Position numbers and translations under genes: made by a program. A DNA stretch of 38,204 nt from Candidatus Blautia merdavium (lineage in GTDB: Bacteria > Bacillota > Clostridia > Lachnospirales > Lachnospiraceae): contig DWVZ01000047.1 in NCBI GenBank assembly GCA_019119975.1, positions 1 through 38,204 of the forward strand. Reading direction: 5' to 3'. Under the pieces are notes generated by a model. It did no database searches, was not told the origin of the DNA, and saw only the letters and a list, made by a program, of their open reading frames with translations. Shown piece after piece: positions 7,354-15,914 of the stretch; positions within the stretch are counted from its first letter, which is position 1; every line of letters begins with the position of its first letter.

Positions 7354-8550
7354 ATGAAATTTTTAGTGAATGTAATTGGTATTCTTGTAGTAATAGCAAT
7401 CTTATTTCTTATTTCCTGGAACCGGAAACAGATTCAGTGGAAGAGCGTCCTGAAGGGGCTTATTGCCCAGTTTATTATTGCGATTCTGCTGGTGAAGGTT
7501 CCGGTTGGAAAGATGATCGTTTCTGCGATCTCTAACGGTATCACGGCGGTTATCAACTGCGGGGCAGACGGTCTGAGCTTTGTTTTCGGAGATCTGCTGG
7601 ACGCTTCATTTGCCAATGTGTTTATTGTTCAGGTGTTAGGGAATATCATTTTTGTTTCAGCATTGGTCAGCGTATTGTACTATATCGGAGTTCTCGGATT
7701 TGTCGTGAAATGGATCGGCAAAGCAGTGGGAAAATTAATGGGGACAACCGAAGTGGAAAGCTTTGTGGCAGTGGCGAATATGTTCCTGGGGCAGACGGAC
7801 AGTCCCATTCTTGTAAGTAAATATTTAAAGAGCATGACAGACAGTGAAGTTATGGTGGTACTGGTATCCGGCATGGGAAGTATGTCCGTTTCCATCCTCG
7901 GCGGATATCACGCACTGGGAATCCCCATGGAACATTTGCTGATCGCCAGCGCCCTGGTACCTGTTGGAAGCATTCTGGTTTCCAAAATGATCCTTCCTCA
8001 GACAGATACGCCGCTGAACATTTCTGATGTAAAGATGGACAATAAAGGAAACAATTCTAATGTGATCGAGGCGATTGCTGAAGGCGCCGGGATCGGTATG
8101 CAGATGGTTCTTGCCATCGCTGCTTCTTTAGTAGGTATTATTGGGATCGTTGCTGTCATTAATATGTTTCTGGGGATGGCAGGCATCCGTCTGGAGCAGA
8201 TTTTTTCCTATATCTTCGCGCCCATTGGATTTCTGATGGGGCTTGACGGAAATGAGATCCTTATGGAAGGAACCTGGTTAGGCAATAAGCTGATCTTAAA
8301 TGAGTTTGTAGCGTTTCAGGATCTGGGATCGGTGATCCAGGAACTGGATTTCAGGACTTCTATGATCTGCTCCATTTCCCTATGCGGATTTGCCAACATT
8401 TCAAGCCTGGGCATTTGTGTTTCCGGTATTGCAGTGCTGTGCCCGGAGAAAAAGAGTACGCTGTCCCGTCTGGTTCTGAAAGCGATGATCGGCGGTGTGT
8501 TTGTCAGCATACTGAGCGCGATGATCGTTGGGCTGATCACTTTATTTTAA
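7354..8550 (+). CDS. nupC: Concentrative nucleoside transporter (CNT/NupC family)
   Basis: Cation-coupled nucleoside symporter of the cytoplasmic membrane. The 398 residues carry the N-terminal Nucleos_tra2_N helices (residues 1-95), a gate domain, and the C-terminal transport domain, with about eight to ten hydrophobic segments. The signature around VANMFLGQTDSPILVSKYL matches the CNT motif, usually GQTE-type, here with Asp. GSMSVSILGGYHALGIP continues the substrate-binding region. AGGTGAAATGTT precedes the start. The overlapping 65-residue frame at 7338 is a shadow. Flanking deoB and udp support nucleoside transport. Confidence 0.92.
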   Translation: MKFLVNVIGILVVIAILFLISWNRKQIQWKSVLKGLIAQFIIAILLVKVPVGKMIVSAISNGITAVINCGADGLSFVFGDLLDASFANVFIVQVLGNIIFVSALVSVLYYIGVLGFVVKWIGKAVGKLMGTTEVESFVAVANMFLGQTDSPILVSKYLKSMTDSEVMVVLVSGMGSMSVSILGGYHALGIPMEHLLIASALVPVGSILVSKMILPQTDTPLNISDVKMDNKGNNSNVIEAIAEGAGIGMQMVLAIAASLVGIIGIVAVINMFLGMAGIRLEQIFSYIFAPIGFLMGLDGNEILMEGTWLGNKLILNEFVAFQDLGSVIQELDFRTSMICSISLCGFANISSLGICVSGIAVLCPEKKSTLSRLVLKAMIGGVFVSILSAMIVGLITLF

Positions 8551-8625
8551 TTCCGCGACTACATAAAAAGTCTGGTTTTGCGCGGTACTGGTGAAAAAAT
8601 AGATTGATTATAAAGGAGAATGATT

Positions 8626-9399
8626 ATGCAGGAAACAGAAAAATTATACCATCTGAATTGTGTAAAAGGAGATGTGGGACGTTATGTGCTTCTTCCCGGT
8701 GATCCGGGACGCTGTGAAGCCATTGCGAAGCTTTTTGATGATCCGGTCCATATCGGCATGAATCGGGAGTACAATATTTGGACAGGGACCTTATTGGGAG
8801 AAAAGGTTTCTGTCTGCTCTACCGGCATCGGCGGCCCGTCTGCGGCAATCGCCATGGAAGAGCTGGTGCAGATCGGAGCAGATACCTTTGTCCGGGTAGG
8901 CACATGCGGCGGTATCCACCTGGATGTGAAGCCGGGAGACATTGTGGTTGCCACAGGCTCCATCCGCTATGAGCATACATCTTTAGAGTACGCGCCCATT
9001 GAGTATCCGGCAGTGGCTGATTTCGGCATCGCCTCCGCTTTGAAAGCAGCCAGTGAAGAACTGGGCTACTGCACACATACAGGTGTGGTGCAGTGCAAAG
9101 ACGCTTTCTATGGTCAGCACAGTCCCGAAAAATCTCCGGTCTATTATGACCTTCTCCAGAAGTGGGAGAGCTGGAAGCGGTTAGGAGTAAAAGCCAGCGA
9201 AATGGAGTCCTCCGCACTATTTGTCGTAGCGGATGCCCTGCATGTGCGCTGCGGTTCCTGCTTCCACGTTGTATGGAATCAGGAAAGAGAAAAGGCAGGA
9301 ATGTTTATGCCTATGACAGAAGACACCTCCGGCGCCATCAAAGTCGGCGTTGAGGCGATTAAAAAACTGATCCTGGAGGACAGGGCTTCAAAGAAATAA
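8626..9399 (+). CDS. udp: Uridine phosphorylase
   Basis: Phosphorolyses uridine (and often deoxyuridine or thymidine) to base plus (deoxy)ribose-1-phosphate, the substrate of DeoB. It is an NP-1 family protein of 257 residues from the second ATG; that start is chosen because AAAGGAG is eight bases before it but too close to the ATG at 8620. Signature blocks are [11 protein letters not shown] (phosphate site), [26 protein letters not shown], and SEMESSALF (ribose-binding Glu-Met-Glu-type motif). Close resemblance to E. coli Udp blocks favours uridine over purine nucleoside specificity. It is the last gene of the salvage operon; no strong terminator was found after it. Confidence 0.92.
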   Translation: MQETEKLYHLNCVKGDVGRYVLLPGDPGRCEAIAKLFDDPVHIGMNREYNIWTGTLLGEKVSVCSTGIGGPSAAIAMEELVQIGADTFVRVGTCGGIHLDVKPGDIVVATGSIRYEHTSLEYAPIEYPAVADFGIASALKAASEELGYCTHTGVVQCKDAFYGQHSPEKSPVYYDLLQKWESWKRLGVKASEMESSALFVVADALHVRCGSCFHVVWNQEREKAGMFMPMTEDTSGAIKVGVEAIKKLILEDRASKK

Positions 9400-9440
9400 A
9401 AAAGGCTAAAAGTCTCCCGGCAGACGGCGGATGGTTCTTG

Positions 9441-9469
9441 TTGCAGTTTTTTCATTTCCATAGTATGAT
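9441..9469 (+). promoter_or_regulatory. Promoter of the DUF624 gene
   Basis: TTGCAG and TATGAT are separated by 17 bases. The -10 ends 34 bases before the chosen start at 9504. Confidence 0.6.
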
Positions 9470-9503
9470 AGGTAAATAACAAAAACGAAAGAAGGAAATG
9501 AGA

Positions 9504-10241
9504 ATGGACAGGTTATTCAGCTTGAACAGTCCGGTCATTGTATTTCTCACCAAGGTGGGGGAGCTGATGATCTTAAATGTGCTGACCATCCTGCTGTGCC
9601 TGCCGGTGGTGACAGCCGGAGCCGCGCTTACAGCGCTGTATTATACCACCATACGGATGGTGAGAGATGAGGAGACCTATATCTTTAAAGGCTACATGAA
9701 GTCCTTTCGGGAGAACCTGAAGCAGTCGGTGATCATCTGGTTGATCGTGCTGGCTGTGGGGTGCCTGCTTTACTATGATTTCTTCGTGCTGGTGCAGTTC
9801 CCCGCATCTGCCCTCAGGACAGCGGGTCTGGTGATCCTTACCCTGGTGACGGTGTGTTTCACGGCTATGGCAGTTTATGTATTCCCTGTGCTGTCCAGGT
9901 TTGAGAATACAGTAAAGAATACGATGAAAAATGCGTTTCTGATGGGAATCTTCAATCTTCCCAGGACCATTTTAGTGGTTCTGATCCATCTGGTGCCCAT
10001 TACCATGATCCTGCTGACGCTGCAGGCAATGCCGGTGATCTTTCTGTTTGGATTCTCCGGAGTGGCGTTTTTAAGCAGCTATTCCTTTTCCGCGATCTTC
10101 AAACGGTATGAGCCAAAGGAAGATCCGGATCTGATGAAGTGGAAACCGCTGTCAGAGGAAGCTGAGGAAGCGGCGGCAAAGAAAGGGGAACAGCTTGCCG
10201 CGGAAAGAGACGAGGCGGCAGTCCAGGAGAACGGACAGTAG
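9504..10241 (+). CDS. DUF624 (YesL-like) membrane protein
   Basis: A 245-residue membrane protein with about five to six hydrophobic helices. The N-terminal segment FTILLC-like (NVLTILLCLPVVTAGAALTA) followed by ALYYTTIRMVRDEETYIFKG is typical of DUF624/YesL. The start at the second ATG is preferred, with AAGGAA eight bases upstream; the ATG at 9498 is the alternative. The C-terminal ~40 residues are charged and cytosolic-looking (EEAEEAAAKKGEQLAAERDE). The biochemical role is unknown, but YesL-type genes commonly accompany CUT1 oligosaccharide importers and YesM/YesN regulators, as here. Confidence 0.85.
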   Translation: MDRLFSLNSPVIVFLTKVGELMILNVLTILLCLPVVTAGAALTALYYTTIRMVRDEETYIFKGYMKSFRENLKQSVIIWLIVLAVGCLLYYDFFVLVQFPASALRTAGLVILTLVTVCFTAMAVYVFPVLSRFENTVKNTMKNAFLMGIFNLPRTILVVLIHLVPITMILLTLQAMPVIFLFGFSGVAFLSSYSFSAIFKRYEPKEDPDLMKWKPLSEEAEEAAAKKGEQLAAERDEAAVQENGQ

Positions 10242-10299
10242 AAGCGTTCCGGATTTTTCCGGAAAAATGAAAACATCATTAACGAAGATTTTATCACAG

Positions 10300-10360
10300 A
10301 ATCAGGGGCTGCGCCCCGGCAGAGGTACAGAAATCTGCCGGGGCAGCAGCCCCTGATTTT
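10300..10360. terminator. Bidirectional terminator between convergent genes
   Basis: AATCAGGGGCTGC-GCCCCGGCAGA pairs with its complement over about 24 bp with a single bulged base, around a 10-base loop. TTTTGTCTTTT follows on the plus strand. It separates the convergent DUF624 gene and sulfatase. The T-tract is weaker on the minus strand. Confidence 0.85.
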
Positions 10361-10433
10361 GTCTTTTGCAGCGTTCCTTCCCCGGTAGGTTTCAGATAGA
10401 TTTTGCTCCTGGATAACCGGGGAAGAAGTGTGC

Positions 10434-11876
10434 CTAATGAAAGGTATCTACGCTGTAATCGTGGTAGTGGAACCCGAACCACCTGCCTGGCATATCGCCG
10501 GGGAAGCGGGGGGCTTCGTAGGTTTTGAAGCTTCCGCTTTCGGTGAGTGCTTCCGGTGTGTGGGCGGCAGTGTGCTCCAGCAGCAGTTTCCACAGATGCT
10601 CCCGGATTTCCTGATAAGCGGGATCCTGGGACAGGTCGTGCTGTTCCATGGGATCTTTCTTAAGGTCAAAGAGCAGACAATGATCCCCCACCGCAGAGTA
10701 TACCAGTTTTATGCGGCGCTCCATGGCGCAGAAGTTCCGGTTCAGGCTGTTGCCGAAGAAAATCCGGTCCCTGGAGAGGGAATCTGGTTTTAACAGGTTC
10801 TGTCCGGTTACGGGAACCGGGGAGGAGATGCCTGCCATAGCGAGGATGGTAGGGTACAGGTCAGCCAGATCCGCAGGCGCGTCCACAACACAGTTATGAG
10901 GCAGCTGTCTTCCCTGAGGCGGCATGATCAGCAGCGGTACATGGGCAGAACCTTCAAAGAACAGGTTTTTCTGGGACATATGGTGGTCGCCCAGCATCTC
11001 CCCGTGGTCGGAGGTGAAGATCACCCAGGTGTTTTTGAGAAGATCCAGTTCCCTCAGGGCGCCGAAAATGCGTCCCAGCTGGTAGTCGATCTGTGTGATG
11101 CAGGCATAATAAGCGCGCCTGCTTGCCAGCCTCTGCTCTTTGCCTAAGAGATGCATATTGGTATTTTCATAAGCGCCTGCCAGGAAGCCCTGCGGAGTGT
11201 CCTCCACCGTTTCGGACCAGTCCCCTATGACTGGCGCAGGCAGCGGGATCCCATCGTATAAATCCCAGAAATCCCGGCAGGGATCAAAGGGCGGATGAGG
11301 CTTGGTGAAGCTGCTCCATAAGAAGAAGGGACGTGTCTCATCCCTGGTCTCCAGAAAGTCAATGGTCTCGTCCGCGATCCAGGTGGTGATGCTGTCTTTG
11401 ACATCTGCGGTGGAGAGTACCGGTTCCATTTCACATTCGCCGATGCCGTGGACCTTAGGACGGGCGGTATCCTGCTTTTTGTCGTACTGCCGCATATAGT
11501 CCAGGGGCAGACGCATTTCTTCAAAACCATAGTGGGCACGTGCCGGTTCAAAGTGCATTTTTCCCTTAGCGCAGGTCTGGTAGCCGTGATCGGTCAGTAC
11601 GGCAGGAAGCGTGCTGCGCTCCCGGGTGCACTGGGACATAAAGGCAGCATGGGTGGCATTGCTGACTACGCCGCTTTCGTACCCCTGTCTTCCGGTCATG
11701 ATGGTGGTCCTTGAGGGGACGCAGATGGGGCAGGCAGCATAGCAGCTGGTGAAGCTTACGCCCATAGCGGCAAGGTAATTCAGATGAGGGGTAAAGATGC
11801 TCTGGTTGCCCCAGGCGTTCAGCGTATCAAAGCGCTGCTGGTCGGTGGTGATCAGCAGAATATTGTCTTTCGGCAT
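10434..11876 (-). CDS. Type I sulfatase (sulfatase 1), no signal peptide
   Basis: Formylglycine-dependent sulfate ester hydrolase. The track ORF extends to 11939, but the domain begins MPKDNILLITTDQQRFD, so the ATG at 11876 is chosen (480 residues); the AGGAAAGGA upstream has rather long spacing. The signature CVPSRTTIMTGR places the residue to be modified at C52, a Cys-type sulfatase that would need an anaerobic sulfatase-maturing radical-SAM enzyme, not present in this window. Metal ligands are visible in TTDQ and FTSDHGEMLGDHH. No secretion signal is seen, so it probably acts on imported sulfated sugars. It is transcribed divergently from the transporter genes. The exact sugar is not readable. 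Confidence 0.92.
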   Translation of the reverse strand: MPKDNILLITTDQQRFDTLNAWGNQSIFTPHLNYLAAMGVSFTSCYAACPICVPSRTTIMTGRQGYESGVVSNATHAAFMSQCTRERSTLPAVLTDHGYQTCAKGKMHFEPARAHYGFEEMRLPLDYMRQYDKKQDTARPKVHGIGECEMEPVLSTADVKDSITTWIADETIDFLETRDETRPFFLWSSFTKPHPPFDPCRDFWDLYDGIPLPAPVIGDWSETVEDTPQGFLAGAYENTNMHLLGKEQRLASRRAYYACITQIDYQLGRIFGALRELDLLKNTWVIFTSDHGEMLGDHHMSQKNLFFEGSAHVPLLIMPPQGRQLPHNCVVDAPADLADLYPTILAMAGISSPVPVTGQNLLKPDSLSRDRIFFGNSLNRNFCAMERRIKLVYSAVGDHCLLFDLKKDPMEQHDLSQDPAYQEIREHLWKLLLEHTAAHTPEALTESGSFKTYEAPRFPGDMPGRWFGFHYHDYSVDTFH

Positions 11877-11975
11877 AGTTTTTCTTGATTCCTTTCCTGT
11901 AAATTTTGACGAAAATCCGGAAGGAAACCTGCGGGGCATAAACCGCCGGAGATCCGGACCGTGTATGTATTCTCC

Positions 11976-12004
11976 ATGATAAACACAAAAGCAAAGACTG
12001 TCTA
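11976..12004 (-). promoter_or_regulatory. Promoter of sulfatase 1
   Basis: On the minus strand TAGACA and TATCAT (each five of six consensus bases) are separated by 17 bases. The box lies about 100 bases before the preferred ATG. Confidence 0.6.
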
Positions 12005-12290
12005 TCTAAAAAACAATAGATTTAGATCAGGATTTGATAGTATGCAGTAATAAAATGACAAAGTAAAAATAGGTCGATAAGTGGAAAATAGGTGAAAAAT
12101 TGTGCAATTTATACAAAGAATATAAGAAAAAATTGGTTGCCGGACATCATATTTTTATGATGGTATATAAGAAATGTTAGATATACAGATAAAATTGACT
12201 GTTGTATAATATCTTCATCGGGCAACTTGAGCAGAGCGTGAGTTTTTATTGTGAAAGATGTCTAAAAAATTTTATCAAAAGGAGGGGCTT
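12004..12290. promoter_or_regulatory. Divergent control region between sulfatase 1 and the sugar ABC genes
   Basis: An AT-rich region of nearly 290 bp without genes. Inverted repeats are ATCTAAA/TTTAGAT (12004-12010 with 12021-12027) and CATCAT-ATTTTT-ATGATG (12145-12162). A plausible plus-strand promoter is TATACA-17-TATAAT (12182-12210), with a consensus -10 but weak -35, as expected for an activator-dependent promoter. The AraC-type regulator encoded at 17644 is a candidate to bind here; that is inference. Confidence 0.5.
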
Positions 12291-13241
12291 ATGAAAAAAG
12301 AAGCAAAAACAAAGGAAAAGGTTAAGAAAAAACGCTGGACCAGAGATGACACAGAACTCTCCCTTTTAGCGCTTCCCACCACAGTGTGGTACCTGCTGTT
12401 CAGCTTCCTGCCCATGTTCGGTATCATTATCGCATTCAAAGATTACCGGGTAAACGGCGGATTCATCAACAGTATGCTCACCAGTGAGTGGAACGGAGTT
12501 GAGAACTTTAAGTTCCTGTTCGGAAGCGGCGACATTGGGATCATCCTGAGAAACACCATCGGGTACAACATTGTGTTCATCATCCTGGGTATTGTGGTTC
12601 CGGTTGCGGCGGCGATCGCTATTGGCTACATACACAGCAAGAGAGCTGCGAAGGTTTACCAGACAGCCATGTTCATGCCTTACTTCCTGTCATGGGTAGT
12701 TGTCAGCGCACTGATCTGGGCATTCCTGTCTTACGACAAAGGTCTTGTAAACGGATTGATCGCAAGCGGCGGCGGTGAAAGGGTACAGTGGTATATGAAA
12801 CCTGAGATCTGGCCTTTCTTCCTGGTATTTATGAACCTGTGGAAGAGTGTAGGATACGGAATGGTAGTTTACCTGGCGACCATCACCGGTATTGACAAGA
12901 CCTATTATGAAGCGGCATGTATCGACGGAGCTACCATCTGGCAGCAGATCCGGTTCATTACTCTGCCGCTGATGAAGACCGTTATCATCATGATGTTTAT
13001 CATGGCAGTAGGACGTATCTTCTACTCTGACTTCGGTCTGTTCTATCAGGTACCACGTGATTCCAACTCCCTGTACAATGTCACCTATACGCTGGATGTA
13101 TTCACATACAAACAGTTAAAGACAGCTACCACCGGAATGGCGGCGGCAGCGGCGTTTGTACAGTCCGTAGCAGGCTGTATCACCATTCTTACGGCAAATG
13201 CCATCGTGCGTAAGATCGACCGTGAGAGTGCAATGATTTAA
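12291..13241 (+). CDS. CUT1 sugar ABC transporter permease, LplB-like
   Basis: Inner-membrane permease for oligosaccharide import. The ATG at 12291 is chosen over 12258 because AAAAGGAGGGGCTT directly precedes it (316 residues). A basic N-terminal tail precedes six predicted membrane helices, and the cytoplasmic EAA loop reads EAACIDGATIWQQIRFITLP. The family (LplB/YteP-like) pairs with a YtcP-like permease and a large lipoprotein binding protein, exactly the two genes that follow. No ATPase gene is present; such systems often use a shared MsmK-type ATPase encoded elsewhere. Confidence 0.93.
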   Translation: MKKEAKTKEKVKKKRWTRDDTELSLLALPTTVWYLLFSFLPMFGIIIAFKDYRVNGGFINSMLTSEWNGVENFKFLFGSGDIGIILRNTIGYNIVFIILGIVVPVAAAIAIGYIHSKRAAKVYQTAMFMPYFLSWVVVSALIWAFLSYDKGLVNGLIASGGGERVQWYMKPEIWPFFLVFMNLWKSVGYGMVVYLATITGIDKTYYEAACIDGATIWQQIRFITLPLMKTVIIMMFIMAVGRIFYSDFGLFYQVPRDSNSLYNVTYTLDVFTYKQLKTATTGMAAAAAFVQSVAGCITILTANAIVRKIDRESAMI

Positions 13242-13252
13242 GGAGGGATATC

Positions 13253-14203
13253 ATGGCGGAAAATGTAAAAAAGAAAAAGAAACAAAAAGAAGTCCTGGAA
13301 GGCTTCGAGAAATTTAACCGTGTATCCAAGCCTACGAATGCTGTACTGCATGTGATCTTTATCCTGGCAGCGCTGGCGTGTGTAGTACCGGTGCTCCTGG
13401 TAGTAGCGATCTCCTTCAGCGCGGAGGAATCCATACAGCAGTACGGATACAGCTTTATTCCGAAGATCGTATCTCTGGAAGGATACGCATACCTGGTAAC
13501 ACAGGGCAAAATGATCCTGAGGGCTCTCGGAATCTCCCTGTTCGTTACCGTTGTAGGTACGGTCCTGGGCGTCCTGCTCACTACACTGATGGGCTATGTA
13601 CTTTCCAGACCTACTTACAAATTAAAAGGCTTCCTGACTATGGTGGTATTTATCCCTATGGTATTTAACGGCGGTCTTGTTTCTACATACGTTGTTGTTA
13701 CTCAGTTTTTAGGATTGAAAAACTCGATCTGGGCGCTGATACTGCCTCTGTGCGTATCTTCCTTTAATGTTATCATCTGCCGTACGTTCTTCCAGACGAC
13801 GGTGCCGGAATCCCTGATCGAATCAGCGAAAATGGACGGCGCCACCCAGCTGAAGATTTTCTTCAGTGTAGTGCTTCCCATTTCCCTGCCGGTGCTTGCA
13901 ACCATCGGACTGTTTCTTTCCTTTGCATACTGGAATGACTGGTATCAGTCACTGCTGTATATCGAAGATTCCAGTCTGTATTCCCTGCAGGCGCTGCTGA
14001 ACGCTATCCTGACCAATATTCAGGTGCTTGCGAAAAATGCGGCTGCTATGGGCGCCAGCCAGGCGGAAGTTCTGGCAAATATGCCTCAGGAATCTGCCCG
14101 TATGGCGATCGTGGTCTGCATCGTGCTTCCAATCGCATGTGCATATCCGTATTTCCAGAAATACTTTATTTCCGGTCTTACTGTAGGCGCAGTAAAAGGC
14201 TGA
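13253..14203 (+). CDS. CUT1 sugar ABC transporter permease, YtcP-like
   Basis: Second permease subunit of 316 residues, starting 11 bp after its partner with TAAGGAGGGATATC before the ATG. The N-terminus is strongly basic (KKKKKQKEV), followed by six membrane helices. The EAA-type loop reads ESAKMDGATQLKIFFSVVLP, and the C-terminus ends QKYFISGLTVGAVKG, the usual CUT1 ending. It forms the heterodimeric channel with the upstream permease. Confidence 0.93.
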   Translation: MAENVKKKKKQKEVLEGFEKFNRVSKPTNAVLHVIFILAALACVVPVLLVVAISFSAEESIQQYGYSFIPKIVSLEGYAYLVTQGKMILRALGISLFVTVVGTVLGVLLTTLMGYVLSRPTYKLKGFLTMVVFIPMVFNGGLVSTYVVVTQFLGLKNSIWALILPLCVSSFNVIICRTFFQTTVPESLIESAKMDGATQLKIFFSVVLPISLPVLATIGLFLSFAYWNDWYQSLLYIEDSSLYSLQALLNAILTNIQVLAKNAAAMGASQAEVLANMPQESARMAIVVCIVLPIACAYPYFQKYFISGLTVGAVKG

Positions 14204-14285
14204 TCGGAAAAGCAACTGAACATGATATTGATGGGACGAGGACCATTCAATATACAAATGTATCTTTAACAGGAGGACATATTTT

Positions 14286-15749
14286 ATGAAGAAGAAAAAC
14301 TTAAAGAGACTTTGTGCTCTGGGTCTGACAGGCGTTATGTCAGCGTCTATGCTGGCAGGCTGCGGCGGAAGCGGAGACTCTAACGGCGGCGGGGAATCCA
14401 AAGACGGAGTTCCCACACTGGTATGGTGGCTGGTAGGCGGAACCACACCGGACGGATTCAATGACATGGTATCTAAGATCAGCGATTATTCTGAAGAGAA
14501 GATCGGCGTAAGAGTAGACATTAAGATCGCCGGATACGATAACTACGACAGCAAATCCAATACCATCGCAAATGCCGGTGAATACTTCGACATTATGTTT
14601 GTCAACAACACCAACTATGGTAAATTTGTAAACCTGGGTATCCTGGAAGACATTACAGAGAGCGTTAAGACAGAAGCTCCGGATCTGTACGAGTTCATTC
14701 CGGAAGACTTATGGGATGGTGTTACTTACAAGGGCGGCATCTATGCGGTTCCAACCTACAAGGACTCTTCTCTGACACAGTTCTGGTACCTGGATGACGC
14801 TATGGTACAGAAATACGGCATTGACTATGAAGGCGTAACAACTATGGATCAGCTGGGCGACATTTTCAAAACTCTGAAAGAGGGCGAAAACAACCCGAGC
14901 TACTATCCATGTATGCTTGACCAGGGCGCACTCTGGAACGGATTCTTCAATGAGTACGACGGTCTGGCAGCAGGTCTTCAGCCAATGGGTGTGAAGATCG
15001 ACGACGAAAGCCGCAAAGTTATCAACGTATTAGAGCAGGATGATATCAAACACAATCTGGAATTACTCCATGAATGGTATCAGGCAGGCTACATTAACCC
15101 GGATGCAAACGTTCTGACAGAGAGCAGCAAAGGCCACACCTTCGGTAATGCACAGGGATGGCCGGCAGCAGTAAGCCAGTGGCAGGATTTACAGGGCATC
15201 GAAAAATACGATGCATGGAAAGTATTCGGTCCTATCTATACAACAGAGACAATCCAGGGTTCCATGAATGCGATTTCTGCGAACTCCAAGTATAAAACAG
15301 AAGCTCTTAAACTTCTTGAACTTGTAAATACAGACAAAACCTTCCGTGATATGCTGGCATATGGTATCGAAGGCGAGACCTTTGAATATACAGAGGAAGG
15401 AAGAGTAGAAAAGCTGACAGATACATGGTCAATCGGTAACTATACAATCGGAACATACTTCAATTTGTCAGGTCTGGCTGATGCTGACCCGGCTGAATAC
15501 GATCAGATCAAACAGCAGAATGAAGAAGCTACACAGTCTGTATGCCTTGGTTTCGCATTTGACTCTGAACCGGTACAGAATGAACTGGCAAGCTGCAAGA
15601 CTGTTTGGGATAAGTATAAATACGACCTGCTGACAGGTGCTTCTGATCCTAGCGAAGTTCTTCCTAAAGTAACCGAAGAGCTGAAAGCCCAGGGATTTGA
15701 AAAAGTTATGGAAGAAGCTCAGAAACAGCTTGACGAGTTCTTTAAGTAG
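14286..15749 (+). CDS. Extracellular sugar-binding lipoprotein of the ABC transporter
   Basis: A 487-residue solute-binding protein anchored to the outer face of the membrane. The signal peptide ends in lipobox LAGC with lipidated Cys26, then a Gly/Ser-rich linker. The mature protein has the family 1 binding fold (VPTLVWWLVGGTTPDGFNDM, and aromatic residues such as NEYDGLAAG and AQGWPAAVSQWQD typical of sugar sites). Length and layout resemble LipO/YtcQ-type oligosaccharide-binding proteins. A GGAGG ribosome binding site precedes the start, 82 bp after the permease. Specificity is inferred only from the adjacent sulfatase/GH20/GH38 genes. Confidence 0.93.
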   Translation: MKKKNLKRLCALGLTGVMSASMLAGCGGSGDSNGGGESKDGVPTLVWWLVGGTTPDGFNDMVSKISDYSEEKIGVRVDIKIAGYDNYDSKSNTIANAGEYFDIMFVNNTNYGKFVNLGILEDITESVKTEAPDLYEFIPEDLWDGVTYKGGIYAVPTYKDSSLTQFWYLDDAMVQKYGIDYEGVTTMDQLGDIFKTLKEGENNPSYYPCMLDQGALWNGFFNEYDGLAAGLQPMGVKIDDESRKVINVLEQDDIKHNLELLHEWYQAGYINPDANVLTESSKGHTFGNAQGWPAAVSQWQDLQGIEKYDAWKVFGPIYTTETIQGSMNAISANSKYKTEALKLLELVNTDKTFRDMLAYGIEGETFEYTEEGRVEKLTDTWSIGNYTIGTYFNLSGLADADPAEYDQIKQQNEEATQSVCLGFAFDSEPVQNELASCKTVWDKYKYDLLTGASDPSEVLPKVTEELKAQGFEKVMEEAQKQLDEFFK

Positions 15750-15807
15750 GATTATAAATAATAAGAAGTAAGAGCCAGGAATCGTGCAAATACGCGATAT
15801 GGCAAAT

Positions 15808-15841
15808 ACGCCCTCCGCATATCTGTGCGGAGGGCGTTTCC
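15808..15841 (+). terminator. Terminator or attenuator after the binding-protein gene
   Basis: A perfect 12-bp stem, ACGCCCTCCGCA/TGCGGAGGGCGT, closes a 6-base loop. The tail is only TTCC, so termination may be partial. It lies between the transporter genes and the two-component genes and could let the binding protein be made in excess. Confidence 0.65.
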
Positions 15842-15914
15842 GCGTGACAGGGATTTCTCCTGCAGAGCAGTACGGCTGGAGAGTCTGATCTATTAGATAT
15901 CGAGGTACAGGCAT

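Noticed and set aside
7338-7535. 65-residue ORF overlapping the start of the nucleoside transporter
   Set aside because: A frame-shifted shadow of the transporter N-terminus; the composition is not protein-like.
10428-10793. Plus-strand 121-residue ORF opposite sulfatase 1
   Set aside because: It lies fully antisense to the sulfatase C-terminus and has no ribosome binding site or recognisable domain.
13949-14467. 172-residue minus-strand ORF across the permease/binding-protein junction
   Set aside because: It overlaps two certain genes antisense and has no domain or ribosome binding site.
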